64,000 nt of DNA from Pseudomonas sp. SCA2728.1_7 (GCF_018138145.1 NZ_CP073104.1:5585001-5649000), one strand, 5' to 3'; counted from the stretch's first letter, positions 19,097 through 30,687 are shown. Program-made: numbers and translations. The notes: generated from the sequence alone by a model not told the origin.

Positions 19097-19945
19097 ATGC
19101 GCACTTTCCGCCTGGTGATTTCTTGCCCGGACCGCGTTGGCATTGTTGCCAAAGTCAGTAATTTTCTGGCAGCCCACAACGGCTGGATCACCGAAGCGAG
19201 CCACCACTCGGACAATCAAGTGGGCTGGTTCTTCATGCGTCACGAAATTCGTGCCGATTCGCTGCCTTTCGGTATTGAAGTGCTGCGCGAGAAGTTTGCA
19301 CCGATCGCCGAAGAGTTTTCGATGGACTGGCGCATCACCGACACCGAGCAGAAAAAGCGTGTCGTGCTGATGGCCAGCCGCGAGTCTCACTGCCTTGCTG
19401 ACTTGCTGCACCGCTGGCACAGCGATGAACTGGACTGCGAAATCTCCTGCGTGATTTCCAACCACGATGACCTGCGCAGCATGGTCGAGTGGCACGGCAT
19501 TCCTTACTACCACGTTCCGGTCAATCCGCAAGACAAGCAACCGGCCTTCGACGAAGTGTCGCGCCTGGTCAAACAGCACGATGCCGAAGTAGTGGTACTG
19601 GCGCGTTACATGCAGATCCTGCCGCCGGACATGTGCCGTGAATACGCGCACAAGGTCATCAACATTCACCACAGCTTCCTGCCGTCGTTCGTCGGCGCCA
19701 AGCCGTACCACCAGGCGTCGTTGCGTGGCGTGAAGCTGATCGGTGCGACCTGCCATTACGTCACCGAAGAGCTGGACGCCGGTCCGATCATCGAGCAGGA
19801 CGTGGTCCGCGTCAGCCACAGTGACAGCATCGAAGACATGGTGCGTTTCGGCCGTGATGTCGAGAAGATGGTGTTGGCGCGTGGCCTGCGTTATCACCTC
19901 GAAGACCGCGTGCTGGTGCACGGCAACAAGACTGTGGTGTTCTGA
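19097..19945 (+). CDS. purU: Formyltetrahydrofolate deformylase
   Basis: 282 residues from the ATG at 19097 (start MRTFRLVISCPDR); a further upstream ATG at 19061 gives an extension not seen in the family. An N-terminal ACT domain (1-80) is followed by the formyltransferase-fold catalytic domain (about 85-275) with NIHHSFLPSF near residue 189 and GATCHYVTEELDAGP near 216, which supply the catalytic Asn/His/Asp. The enzyme hydrolyses 10-formyl-THF to formate and THF, balancing one-carbon pools. Pseudomonads keep more than one purU; position next to mvaT/sbcB corresponds to purU1 of P. aeruginosa from memory. Confidence 0.95.
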   Translation: MRTFRLVISCPDRVGIVAKVSNFLAAHNGWITEASHHSDNQVGWFFMRHEIRADSLPFGIEVLREKFAPIAEEFSMDWRITDTEQKKRVVLMASRESHCLADLLHRWHSDELDCEISCVISNHDDLRSMVEWHGIPYYHVPVNPQDKQPAFDEVSRLVKQHDAEVVVLARYMQILPPDMCREYAHKVINIHHSFLPSFVGAKPYHQASLRGVKLIGATCHYVTEELDAGPIIEQDVVRVSHSDSIEDMVRFGRDVEKMVLARGLRYHLEDRVLVHGNKTVVF

Positions 19946-19970
19946 TCGAACCCATGCAGGCTTGAAAAAC

Positions 19971-20004
19971 CAAGGGTCTGGGCGTTCAATCGCTCAGACC
20001 CTTG
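19971..20004 (+). terminator. Inverted repeat, probable terminator of purU
   Basis: A 10-bp stem (CAAGGGTCTG / CAGACCCTTG) is extended by GGCG/CGCT pairing around a TTCAAT loop. It lacks a long T-run (only TTCATT follows), so it may be a weak or Rho-assisted terminator, or an mRNA 3'-end stabiliser ahead of the small gene at 20031. Confidence 0.6.
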
Positions 20005-20030
20005 TTCATTCAAGCCCCGAGGAAATGTTC

Positions 20031-20210
20031 ATGAGTGATCCACTGGACAAAGCCACTTCCAAAGCACCGGCAACTTTGGGCGAGGGTTGTTTGAGTCGAT
20101 ATGATCCCGAGGACATGAGCCCGGAGGATGGTACCGAGTTTCCCGGCGCTGCCGAGTTGTGGGAACAACTCAAAGAGCAGGAGCAGGACGACGTCAAGAA
20201 GCCTGTCTGA
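20031..20210 (+). CDS. Small acidic conserved hypothetical protein (59 aa)
   Basis: ATG at 20031 has CGAGGA seven bases upstream; an ATG two codons earlier (20025) is too close to it. The product is 59 residues, strongly acidic, with LGEGCLSRYDPEDMSPEDGT and a C-terminal ELWEQLKEQEQDD helix. No signal peptide or membrane segment. It overlaps the 3' end of the convergent flippase-like gene by 17 bases. I do not recognise a named family; position after purU and the clean ribosome site argue that it is real. Confidence 0.65.
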   Translation: MSDPLDKATSKAPATLGEGCLSRYDPEDMSPEDGTEFPGAAELWEQLKEQEQDDVKKPV

Positions 20211-21192
20211 CGTTCATCAGCTTCTTCAACAGCGGCCGCCCCAACATCAACAGAAACACCGGGCCCCCCACCACCAGATAGAAGTAATACGTCACCACCC
20301 GCCAAATCAGAATCGCCGCCGCTGCGGTGGATTTCCCTACCATCGGCGCCAGCAGCGCTGCCGACGTCAATTCCGCCGCCCCGGCACCGCCCGGCAGCAG
20401 ACTGAATTGTCCGGCTCCGAGCGAAAGCATCTGCACCAGAAAACTCCACGCCCACTGCAAGTCGGCGCCCAACCCGCGCAGCGCCAGATACAGCACGCTG
20501 TAACGCAGCAACCAATGCACGCACGTCAGCGCGAAGACCTTGATCAGTGTCTGCAAGGGCAACTTCAACGTATCGGTAAACGCGGCGAGAAAATGCAGCA
20601 ACTTGCGCGCCCAGCGACGGCGGGTGCTGGCCTTAACGTTCATCCTTGCCAGCAGACGACCGCTCAGGCGAATCAAGGCGCGGTGATAACGCGCAACCAG
20701 CACGCAACTGAGCAAACCGCCGAACAATGACACCGCACTGACGCTCAGCAGCCACTCCAGCCGATCGCTGAGGTGTTGAAACAGCGCATAAATCAGAATT
20801 CCGCTAAGGGCGCAGAGAAAGAACAGCAAATCACTCAGTTGATCCATGGCAAACACCGCGCTGCCCCGCGCCGGCCGCACACCCGAACGGGCCAGCAGGG
20901 CCATGATCGTCAGTGGTCCGCCACTGCCGCCGGGTGTTGCGCAATAAGCGAATTCGGCGGCCATGACCACGCCAAGACTCTTCAAGGGTGTTACGCGATC
21001 ACGTTGATCGCCAAGCAACAACCGTAAACGCAGGGTATTGATGCCCCAGCACAGCAGGATCATGCCGAACATGATCAGCAGCCAGTGCAAAGGGAAACTT
21101 TGCAGCCGCGCCCAGGTTTCGCCGCCGCCGAGCACAACCGGAATCAGCACTGCCGCGAGCAGGCCGATGAGCAACAGAATGCCGCGACTCAT
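20194..21192 (-). CDS. Flippase-like (UPF0104/YbhN, LPG synthase TM family) membrane protein
   Basis: 332 residues from ATG 21192, which overlaps the upstream stop (ATGA); the in-frame ATG at 21216 would lie inside the preceding gene. Seven to eight hydrophobic helices, with the family patterns GGSGGPLTIMALLARSG and LPGGAGAAELTSAALL. Members of this fold include the membrane domain of lysyl-phosphatidylglycerol synthase and uncharacterised lipid-transport proteins. It is the last gene of a coupled trio with a glycosyltransferase and a deacetylase-like protein, so transfer or flipping of a glycosylated lipid is a fair inference; the substrate is unknown. Confidence 0.85.
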   Translation of the reverse strand: MSRGILLLIGLLAAVLIPVVLGGGETWARLQSFPLHWLLIMFGMILLCWGINTLRLRLLLGDQRDRVTPLKSLGVVMAAEFAYCATPGGSGGPLTIMALLARSGVRPARGSAVFAMDQLSDLLFFLCALSGILIYALFQHLSDRLEWLLSVSAVSLFGGLLSCVLVARYHRALIRLSGRLLARMNVKASTRRRWARKLLHFLAAFTDTLKLPLQTLIKVFALTCVHWLLRYSVLYLALRGLGADLQWAWSFLVQMLSLGAGQFSLLPGGAGAAELTSAALLAPMVGKSTAAAAILIWRVVTYYFYLVVGGPVFLLMLGRPLLKKLMNVRQAS

Positions 21193-21965
21193 GCGACGCG
21201 TTCCAGTCGACCGCACTGTTGAGCGAGCCAGTTCATTTTGGTCATCGGTACGCGTCCTTCGTTCAGCAGTCGTTCAAGAGTATGCAACCAGTAGTCGCGG
21301 GAGAAGCGGTGGCGCATGTCCACCGGGTGCAAGCCTAGCCGAATCACCGGCGCCTGGCACCAGCGCTGTTCCCGCTGCTCGCAGACCAACTTTGACAGGC
21401 CCCGGCGCCAGGCACTGCGGGCGCTCCAGACCAGACCGGGGGCGTCGATAGCGGTGAAATCCGGCAACCGATAAAGATGCTGCGGATCGCTGGTGTAGCT
21501 AAACGGCAATTCACGCAGGGCCTGGCGGGTGCCGTCGCTCATCAGCCACGCCGGGGCGACGAAACCGTGCAGCGGCCAGCCGCGGCGCTGGAAAACATCG
21601 ATGCCATCGCGCAGGCGGGCGAGGGCGGTTTCGCGGGACAAACGATAGAACTCGCCTTCATGGGTGTAGACCCGGCGCATGAACCAGTCTCGTGGTGTCG
21701 TTGGGCGGGGCTCCTGGTCATCGTGAAAATAACCATGTAACGCCAACTCATCGCCACGGGCGGCGCGCGTGTCGAGCATTCGACAAAATGCCGGGTGAGC
21801 GTCGAGGGTGTTGTGCCGGTGGAAGTTCGGTACGACCAGCCACGTCATTGGCACATTGCCCAATGCGTCGACCGCCTCGACAAACGGTTGGTAATCCGTC
21901 CACGTCGACGGTGCCACGTCGTGCAATACCAGCAACACGGCGGGATTGTTCATCGATTCAACCAT
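21189..21965 (-). CDS. DUF2334/polysaccharide deacetylase-like protein
   Basis: 258 residues if the ATG at 21965 is used; it lies 5 bases upstream of the glycosyltransferase stop and a weak GGGTGG precedes it. ATG 21953 is an alternative. The N-terminus reads LLVLHDVAPSTW, a NodB-fold first strand with His-Asp, then ELALHGYFHDD, the metal-binding second motif (H-x3-H), and a late RLGLHPVDM strand. The set of His/Asp is consistent with an active metal-dependent deacetylase of the DUF2334 type. Substrate unknown; probably a glycolipid or polysaccharide made by the upstream glycosyltransferase. No signal peptide is evident, so a cytoplasmic location is likely. Confidence 0.8.
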   Translation of the reverse strand: MVESMNNPAVLLVLHDVAPSTWTDYQPFVEAVDALGNVPMTWLVVPNFHRHNTLDAHPAFCRMLDTRAARGDELALHGYFHDDQEPRPTTPRDWFMRRVYTHEGEFYRLSRETALARLRDGIDVFQRRGWPLHGFVAPAWLMSDGTRQALRELPFSYTSDPQHLYRLPDFTAIDAPGLVWSARSAWRRGLSKLVCEQREQRWCQAPVIRLGLHPVDMRHRFSRDYWLHTLERLLNEGRVPMTKMNWLAQQCGRLERVA

Positions 21966-23070
21966 TGGCCACCCGCGGCAGCGTTTGCCCAAGTACCGCG
22001 TGATAGTGGCCCAGCAAACTGTCGACCACCGTGTCCCAGGCGTAGTGGGTTTCGACATGCTGGCGGGCCTGTGCGCCCAGTTTGCCGCAGCCGCGACTGA
22101 ACAGTTCGCGCACGGCATTGGCCATCGCCTGCGGGTTGTTTGGCGCGCACAGCAGGCCGCAAGACTCAGTGACAATCTCTTCGAACGCCCCGGCAGCCAC
22201 CGCCACCACGGGAATGCCGCAAGCCATGGCTTCGAGGATCACCAGGCCAAAGGTTTCCTGATCGCCGGCATGGATCAACGCATCGGCACTGGCCATCAAC
22301 TGCGCGACGCGTGGCGCGGGGCAGAATTCGTCGATCACACTGACATTGTCCGGCACTGCCGCCGGCATCGAAGAACCGACCAGCAACAAGTGATAACGCG
22401 GGCCAAGGCGTTGCATGCATTTGAGCAGCACCGGCAGGTTTTTCTCTTTCGAACCGCGTCCGGCGAAAATCAGCAACCGGGTGTCTTCGGCGATGCCCAG
22501 TTCTGCGCGCAGTTGCGGGTCGCGGACACTGGGGTGAAAGGTCTGCAGATCGACGCCCAACGGTTGCACGAAAACATTGCGTACACCGAGGCCGCTGAGC
22601 TTGTCAGCCATGACCTGGCTGGGTGCCAGGACCCGATCGAAGTTGCCGTAAAGCTTGGTGACGTATGCCTCGATATTCGGCGTGACCCAATGGCCCATGC
22701 GATTGCTGATCAGCAGCGGCAGATCCGAGTGATAGAAGCCGATCACCGGCACATCGAGCTGCCGCCGGGCATCCAGCGCGGCCCATGCGGTCAGGTAAGG
22801 ATCACCGACTTCGATCAGATCAGGCTGCAAATCCTGCAGGACATTTCGCCAAGGCGCGAGGCGTACAGGGAAGCGATAACCCTTGCCGAAGGGCAGGGCG
22901 GGGGCGGGAACCGTGTAAATACCGTCGTGTTCGCCGAAATGCGCACCTGGAATCAACAGGCTGTGGCGAATGCCGGGTTTGACGCCCAGCCGGCGGTGTT
23001 TGGCATCCAGATAAGTGCGCACGCCACCGCTGGCCGGGGCGTAGAACATGGTGATGTCGGCGATGTGCAC
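21958..23070 (-). CDS. Glycosyltransferase family 4
   Basis: About 370 residues. The likely start is GTG 23070 (HIADITMFYAPASGG), placed 10 bases after GGAGG; a TTG at 23079 is only one base from that site. GT-B fold: N-terminal Rossmann part with ASGGVRTYLD, C-terminal donor-binding part with FAGRGSKEKNLPVLL and HAGDQETFGLVILEAMACG, the E-x7-E retaining GT4 signature. Similar enzymes transfer sugars to lipids or polysaccharide precursors. First gene of the coupled trio; its end overlaps the deacetylase-like gene. A 14-base TTGAC-N4-ATCAA element lies just upstream. Confidence 0.88.
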   Translation of the reverse strand: MHIADITMFYAPASGGVRTYLDAKHRRLGVKPGIRHSLLIPGAHFGEHDGIYTVPAPALPFGKGYRFPVRLAPWRNVLQDLQPDLIEVGDPYLTAWAALDARRQLDVPVIGFYHSDLPLLISNRMGHWVTPNIEAYVTKLYGNFDRVLAPSQVMADKLSGLGVRNVFVQPLGVDLQTFHPSVRDPQLRAELGIAEDTRLLIFAGRGSKEKNLPVLLKCMQRLGPRYHLLLVGSSMPAAVPDNVSVIDEFCPAPRVAQLMASADALIHAGDQETFGLVILEAMACGIPVVAVAAGAFEEIVTESCGLLCAPNNPQAMANAVRELFSRGCGKLGAQARQHVETHYAWDTVVDSLLGHYHAVLGQTLPRVANG

Positions 23071-23105
23071 GGTGATCAACCCTCCGCTGCGTGGTTCTCC
23101 CTTGG

Positions 23106-23119
23106 TTGACCTTTATCAA
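23106..23119. promoter_or_regulatory. Anr/Fnr-like site upstream of the glycosyltransferase
   Basis: TTGAC-CTTT-ATCAA matches the Anr/Fnr half-site pattern (TTGAY-N4-ATCAA). It is centred about 42 bp before the GTG at 23070, so for an activator site the transcript start would be nearly at the start codon; repression or chance is as likely. Confidence 0.3.
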
Positions 23120-23161
23120 GAATAGATGTTCGGTCGGGATTGCGCGGTGGGCTGAAGAGCG

Positions 23162-23437
23162 CCCTCACCCTAGCCCTCTCCCGGAGGGAGAGGGGACTGA
23201 CCGAGGTGGATGTTGGAGGTACGCCGACTTGAGAGACCTGAGTCGAACTCAGGTTCTGAAAAGCATGAAGATCTGCTCCCTTTCCTCTCGCCCTTTTAAG
23301 GACGAGGGATCAGACCGTGGTGGATGTTGGAGGTACGCCGACTTGAGAGACCTGAGTCGAACTCGAATTTTGAACAGCACGAAGATCGGCTCCCTTTCCC
23401 CCTCGCCCCCCTGGGGGAGAGGGCTGGGGTGAGGGGG
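23162..23437. repeat. 114-bp direct tandem duplication flanked by opposing G/C-rich repeats
   Basis: Two direct copies start at 23205 and 23319 (period 114 bp) and share a ~60-base block including GGTGGATGTTGGAGGTACG and ACTTGAGAGACCTGAGTCG, then diverge. The left flank (23162-23195) has CTCACCCTAGCCCTCTCCCG; the right flank (about 23397-23437) has the opposite orientation, ending GAGGGCTGGGGTGAGG. The whole block fills the 382-bp gap between the glycosyltransferase and the chemoreceptor gene. No believable coding sequence is present; translated in one frame the duplication gives a repeated peptide, which is an artefact. Confidence 0.8.
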
Positions 23438-23452
23438 TAAGGCTCTTGATCT

Positions 23453-25342
23453 TCAGATACGGAAGCTGCCAACCAGTTGCTTCAGACGCGAAGCCTGCTG
23501 CTCCAGATCCGAACAAGCCCGCAACGTCGCCTGCAAGTTCTCCACACCTTCCTGGTTCAGCGTGTTGATCTCGGTGATATCGACGTTGATCGACTCAACC
23601 ACAGCGGTCTGCTCCTCGGTCGCCGTGGCCACCGACTGGTTCATGCCGTCGATCTCGCCAATGCGCTGCGTCACGCTGTTCAAGCGCTCCCCGGCAAGGT
23701 TGGCAATTTCCACGCTGTCCTGGCTGTGGCGCTGGCTGTCGCTCATGGTGCTCACCGATTCACGGGCGCCGACCTGCAGCTCCTCGATCATGGTCTGCAC
23801 CTGTTGCGCCGATTCCTGGGTGCGGTGTGCCAGATTGCGCACTTCATCGGCCACCACAGCAAAACCACGACCGGCCTCACCGGCACGCGCCGCTTCAATC
23901 GCCGCGTTAAGCGCTAGAAGGTTGGTTTGCTGGGAAATGCTGGTGATCACTTCGAGAATCTGGCCGATGTTCACGGTTTTGCTGTTCAGCGACTCGATAT
24001 TGCTGCTCGACGCGCTGAGCATGCTCGACAGCTGATTCATCGCTTTAATGCTGCGATCCACCACTTGCTGGCCGTCTTCAGCCAGGCCGCGCGCGTCGCT
24101 GGCCTGATTCGAGGCTTGTGCGGCGTTGCGGGCGATTTCCTGCGCGGCGGCGCCGAGCTGGTTGATCGCCGCCGCCACACTGCTGGTGCGCGAAGCTTGC
24201 TGATCGGAGTTGTACATCGACGAGTTCGACGCAGCGACCACGCGCAGCGCGACTTCGTTAACCTGGCCGGTCGCCGAAGACACTTCGCGGATCGAGCCGT
24301 GAATGCGCTCGACGAAACGGTTGAATGCGGTTCCGAGGATGCCGAACTCATCGTTATTGACGATGGTCAGGCGTTTGGTCAGGTCGCCTTCGCCATCAGC
24401 AATGTCTTCCATGGCGCGGGTCATCACGTGCAGCGGCTGGATCAGCAGGCGGATCAGCATGCCAAGCAGGGCGATGATGATCGCCACCGCGATCACGGTG
24501 GCGATCACGGCCGAGGTGCGGAACTGACTGAGCATGGCGAAAGCCTGATCCTTGTCCACCGACAGACCGATGTACCAGTTCACCGACGGCAGGCCTTTGA
24601 TTGGCGCGAAGGTGACGATGCGGGTCTTGCCGTCAACGGTGACTTCGCTGAAGTCGCTGCTGATGCGCGGGGTGTCCTGCGGATAGGCTTCTTTCAGTGA
24701 TTTCATCACCAGCGCCTTGTCCGGGTGCACGAGGATCTTGCCGTCGGCGCTGACCAGGAACACGTAACCCATGCCGTCGAAGTCGCGGGCGGCGAGGGTG
24801 TCGACCAGCGATTGCAGGCTCAAGTCGCCACCGACCACGCCCACGCTCTGACCAGCCTTTTTCGAGGCGGTGGCGATGGAAATGATCAGTTGGCCAGTCG
24901 CGGCGTCGATGTACGGCTCGGTCAGGGTCGAGGTACTGCTGCTCTCGGCACCTTTATACCAAGGGCGCACCCGTGGATCGAAACCGTCGGGCATCTTCGC
25001 ATCAGGACGGATGGTGAAGTGGCCAGTGGCATCGCCGAGGTAGGAAGCCATGAACGTCGACGTCAGGGCTTTCTGTTCCAGCAGGCTGGCGACATTGGCC
25101 GGTTCCGGGTTGATGGCGATGTTCTGGGCGGCGTTCTCGATCAGCAGAATGCGACCGCTGAGCCAGGTCTGGATATTGCCGGCGGTGACTTCGCCCATCT
25201 CGTTGAGATAGTTGTTCAGGTCATCGCGGATCGCATTGCGCTGTAGCCAGTCGTTGTACAAGGTAAACGAGGCGAAGGCGGCAATGACGATAAGGGCGGC
25301 GGCAAGCAAGATTTTATGGCTGAAGCGCAGATTTTTGTTCAT
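23453..25342 (-). CDS. Methyl-accepting chemotaxis protein with dCache sensor
   Basis: 629 residues. TM1 near 11-29, periplasmic dCache_1 domain about 35-270, TM2 near 275-297, HAMP about 298-350, then a long signalling hairpin whose tip contains [20 protein letters not shown]. Positions of the amino-acid-binding dCache motif known from PctA are kept in number: Arg126, Trp128, Tyr129, Tyr144 and Asp173, but position 121 is Phe instead of Tyr. This suggests an amino-acid or related amine ligand. Inner membrane, polar arrays, signals to CheA. Transcribed away from the HerA-like gene; the 189-bp divergent gap (25343-25531) holds both promoters. Confidence 0.93.
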   Translation of the reverse strand: MNKNLRFSHKILLAAALIVIAAFASFTLYNDWLQRNAIRDDLNNYLNEMGEVTAGNIQTWLSGRILLIENAAQNIAINPEPANVASLLEQKALTSTFMASYLGDATGHFTIRPDAKMPDGFDPRVRPWYKGAESSSTSTLTEPYIDAATGQLIISIATASKKAGQSVGVVGGDLSLQSLVDTLAARDFDGMGYVFLVSADGKILVHPDKALVMKSLKEAYPQDTPRISSDFSEVTVDGKTRIVTFAPIKGLPSVNWYIGLSVDKDQAFAMLSQFRTSAVIATVIAVAIIIALLGMLIRLLIQPLHVMTRAMEDIADGEGDLTKRLTIVNNDEFGILGTAFNRFVERIHGSIREVSSATGQVNEVALRVVAASNSSMYNSDQQASRTSSVAAAINQLGAAAQEIARNAAQASNQASDARGLAEDGQQVVDRSIKAMNQLSSMLSASSSNIESLNSKTVNIGQILEVITSISQQTNLLALNAAIEAARAGEAGRGFAVVADEVRNLAHRTQESAQQVQTMIEELQVGARESVSTMSDSQRHSQDSVEIANLAGERLNSVTQRIGEIDGMNQSVATATEEQTAVVESINVDITEINTLNQEGVENLQATLRACSDLEQQASRLKQLVGSFRI

Positions 25343-25531
25343 GGCTTGGGGTTCCGCTAAGGTCTTAATGTCCAGGGCGTGCTTTTATAGAAGCGCGCAA
25401 AATGGGCAAGGGTGAAAACAAGCTGATATTTCCGTCTCTCCTTAGGGAAATGTCCGGCCTGACTTGTGGTCGGGTCTCTCACTCTTCTGTATCGGCCATG
25501 CGTAATCAAAGATTAACCACTGGGTGACAAA

Positions 25532-27019
25532 ATGCCTGACTCCTCGCAACTCGTAATCGGCGCTGATCTCGCGGGCCAGCAGATTGCTCAGGCCATGCGC
25601 CTGGCGAACCGCCACGGACTGGTCGCCGGCGCCACCGGTACCGGTAAAACCGTTACTTTGCAGCGTTTGGCCGAGGCGTTCAGCGACGCCGGGGTCGCGG
25701 TGTTTGCCGCGGACATCAAGGGCGATCTGTGTGGCCTCGGTGCGGCCGGCAACCCGCAGGGCAAGGTTGCCGAGCGTATCGCCGGGATGCCGTGGCTCAA
25801 CTACACGGCGCAGGCTTATCCGGTGACACTGTGGGATATCCACGGTGAGTCCGGTCATCCATTGCGCACCACGTTGAGCGAAATGGGCCCGTTGCTGATC
25901 GGCAGCCTGCTGGAACTGACCGACAGTCAGCAGTCGGCGCTCTACGCAGCCTTTAAGGTTGCCGATCGCGAGGGCCTGTTGCTGCTGGATCTGAAAGATC
26001 TGAAGGCGCTGCTCAATCATCTCAAGGAAAACCCGCAACTGCTGGGCGAAGACGCGGCGCTGATGACCACTGGCTCGAGTCAGGCGCTGCTACGCCGTCT
26101 GGCGATCCTCGAGCAGCAGGGCGCCGAAGCCTTGTTCGGCGAACCGGCACTGCAACTCGAAGACATTCTGCAACCGAGCGCCGATGGCCGTGGGCGCATT
26201 CACTTGCTCGACGCGAGTCGTCTGGTACACGAGGCGCCGAAGGTCTACGCGACGTTCTTGTTGTGGCTGCTGGCTGAGCTGTTCGAGCAGTTGCCGGAGC
26301 GCGGCGATGCCGACAAACCGCTGCTGGCGCTGTTTTTCGATGAGGCGCATTTGCTCTTTGGCGATACACCCAAGGCACTGCAGGAGCGGCTGGAACAAGT
26401 GGTGCGCTTGATCCGTTCCAAAGGGGTTGGCGTGTACTTCGTCACGCAGTCGCCGGCGGACTTGCCGGATGACGTGCTGGCGCAGCTCGGCCTGCGCATT
26501 CAGCATGGCTTGCGCGCCTTCACTGCCAAAGAGCAGAAATCCCTGCGCGCGGTGGCGGACGGCTTCCGGCCTAATCCGGCGTTTGACAGTTTGTCGGTGT
26601 TGACTGAACTGGGGATTGGCGAGGCCTTGGTCGGCACGCTGACCGAAAAAGGCACGCCGGAGATGGTCCAGCGCGTGCTGGTGGCGCCACCGCAATCGCG
26701 GATCGGGCCGTTGACCGAGACTGAGCGCACGGTGTTGATTGCCGGATCGCCGTTCAAAGGGCGCTATGACAAGCCGATTGATCGGGAATCGGCGTATGAA
26801 ATTCTGATGGGACGCAAGGGCCTGGCGCCTGAAGCCGAGGCAACCGCAGGCAAGCCTGCGCCTGAAGAGCCGAGCCTGGCCGACAGGGCGGGAGAGTTCC
26901 TTGGCACCGCCGCCGGCCAAGCGCTGAAATCCGCCATGCGCCAGGCGGCCAACAATCTGGGCAAACAACTGGTACGCGGCCTTATGGGCTCTTTACTCGG
27001 TGGCAGCAAACGCCGCTGA
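25532..27019 (+). CDS. HerA-like DUF853 family ATPase
   Basis: 495 residues, homologous to E. coli YjgR. Walker A GATGTGKT at residues 33-40, Walker B in LLALFFDEAHLLFGD near 267-275, and a FVTQSPADLPDDVLAQLG sensor-like stretch. The C-terminal ~70 residues are linker-rich and basic (GGSKRR end). HerA/FtsK-type P-loop proteins move DNA or protein substrates; YjgR has no settled role. Single gene with a REP inverted pair 6 bases after its stop instead of a classical terminator. Confidence 0.9.
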   Translation: MPDSSQLVIGADLAGQQIAQAMRLANRHGLVAGATGTGKTVTLQRLAEAFSDAGVAVFAADIKGDLCGLGAAGNPQGKVAERIAGMPWLNYTAQAYPVTLWDIHGESGHPLRTTLSEMGPLLIGSLLELTDSQQSALYAAFKVADREGLLLLDLKDLKALLNHLKENPQLLGEDAALMTTGSSQALLRRLAILEQQGAEALFGEPALQLEDILQPSADGRGRIHLLDASRLVHEAPKVYATFLLWLLAELFEQLPERGDADKPLLALFFDEAHLLFGDTPKALQERLEQVVRLIRSKGVGVYFVTQSPADLPDDVLAQLGLRIQHGLRAFTAKEQKSLRAVADGFRPNPAFDSLSVLTELGIGEALVGTLTEKGTPEMVQRVLVAPPQSRIGPLTETERTVLIAGSPFKGRYDKPIDRESAYEILMGRKGLAPEAEATAGKPAPEEPSLADRAGEFLGTAAGQALKSAMRQAANNLGKQLVRGLMGSLLGGSKRR

Positions 27020-27024
27020 TCTAA

Positions 27025-27113
27025 TGTAGGAGTGAGCCTGCTCGCGATTGCGGTATGCCAGTCACGACAATGTCGACTGTTTCACCGCTATCGCGAGCAG
27101 GCTCACTCCTACA
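27025..27113. repeat. REP inverted pair (REPIN), TAGGAGTGAGC subtype
   Basis: Arms TGTAGGAGTGAGCCTGCTCG and its reverse complement (right arm 27090-27113) enclose about 42 bases. It fills most of the gap between the HerA-like gene and dciA, which are convergent, and may serve as their transcript end. Confidence 0.93.
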
Positions 27114-27127
27114 ATTATTGATAGCCG

Positions 27128-27583
27128 TCAGGACTTGTCTTTGGCGTGCGCCGCCAGTCGCTCCAGCGCCGCACGCAACCCCGGATCAGTGATCCCGTCC
27201 GCCGTCGCCTGAATCGTCGCCGCCGCTTCCGTGGACAAATCCATCGTGTGCCCGGCTGCCCCGCGTTGAACCGTCGGCGGCTGCACTTTGAACAGAATCC
27301 GCGTCAGACTGGCGAACTCGTCAAACATCTGCAATTGCCGCTGCAGGCGTTTTTGCTGATAGCGCAGGCGTGTCGCCCAGTGGCCGTCGGTGACAATCAG
27401 CAACAGACTGCCTTCGCGCCACGAGGCGACATGGCAGTGTTCGCGGGCGGCAGGTTGCAGTTGGCTTTCGAGCAGGCGCTGCAAATGACCCAGTCGTTGG
27501 GCATGGCCGAGGATGGCTTTGAGCGGCTTGGCTTCGCGCAGGAGAACGGCGGGTGCTCTGGCCGTAAGAGGGCGGAATGCCAT
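27128..27583 (-). CDS. dciA: DUF721 / DciA-type protein
   Basis: 151 residues from the ATG at 27583 (MAFRPLTARAPAVLL); an extension to 27637 lacks a ribosome site. The DUF721 core has AREHCHVASWREGSLLLIV and ATRLRYQQKRLQRQL, a KH-like fold. DciA is the ancestral loader of the replicative helicase DnaB in bacteria lacking DnaC. In Pseudomonas the gene sits between lpxC and secA; here it is divergent from secA across 308 bp. Cytoplasmic, DNA- and DnaB-binding. Confidence 0.88.
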   Translation of the reverse strand: MAFRPLTARAPAVLLREAKPLKAILGHAQRLGHLQRLLESQLQPAAREHCHVASWREGSLLLIVTDGHWATRLRYQQKRLQRQLQMFDEFASLTRILFKVQPPTVQRGAAGHTMDLSTEAAATIQATADGITDPGLRAALERLAAHAKDKS

Positions 27584-27891
27584 GATCGAACACCTGAAGT
27601 AACAGAAACGCCATGGTAGCAGAAAGGCCGAAATCACTCGCCCATTGCTTTTGCCCCCGCTTTACCCATTAAATCAACGACTAACTTCTGCCTTGTATGA
27701 CTTGAAGTTGAGCAAAACGCCCCTATTTTAAGTGAGCCCCGTCAAAGCGCAGTGCCAGCATCGTGGAACATCGCCACTTTCCTCACTTCCGTTTCCGGGT
27801 AGAATGCTCGTTCGCATGCGGCCATGAGGGCTGCACGGGCGACGCTCACGGGGCCGCCCTCCATCCCTTTAGTGTGGAAGATCCTGCCGAT
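27584..27891. other. Divergent dciA-secA regulatory region
   Basis: 308 bp with no gene. It contains a probable secA promoter (27702-27729) and a roughly 150-base secA leader. The leader frame upstream of the secA ATG stays open back to 27763 but has no matching conservation in SecA. GC-rich self-complementary stretches (GGGCTGC ... GCCGCCC at about 27828-27860) might fold near the start. Confidence 0.4.
27702..27729 (+). promoter_or_regulatory. Putative secA promoter
   Basis: TTGAAG (27702-27707), 16-base spacer, TATTTT (27724-27729). Fair sigma-70 match placed about 160 bases before the secA start. Confidence 0.4.
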
Positions 27892-30627
<2,736 letters not shown>

Positions 30628-30654
30628 AACCCGTTTCAATCGCTGAAATACCCG

Positions 30655-30687
30655 CGCCGCGACCGGCTCCTGCCGTCGCGGCGTTTT
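30655..30687 (+). terminator. Intrinsic terminator after secA
   Basis: A 9-bp stem CGCCGCGAC / GTCGCGGCG with an 11-base loop is followed by TTTT. Confidence 0.75.

Noticed and set aside
23205..23432. Direct repeats considered as a CRISPR array
   Set aside because: Only two copies, period 114 bp, diverged second halves, no spacer pattern and no cas genes.
27763..27891. N-terminal extension of SecA
   Set aside because: The added 43 residues are not SecA-like, lie in the promoter/leader region, and the ATG at 27892 gives the normal N-terminus.
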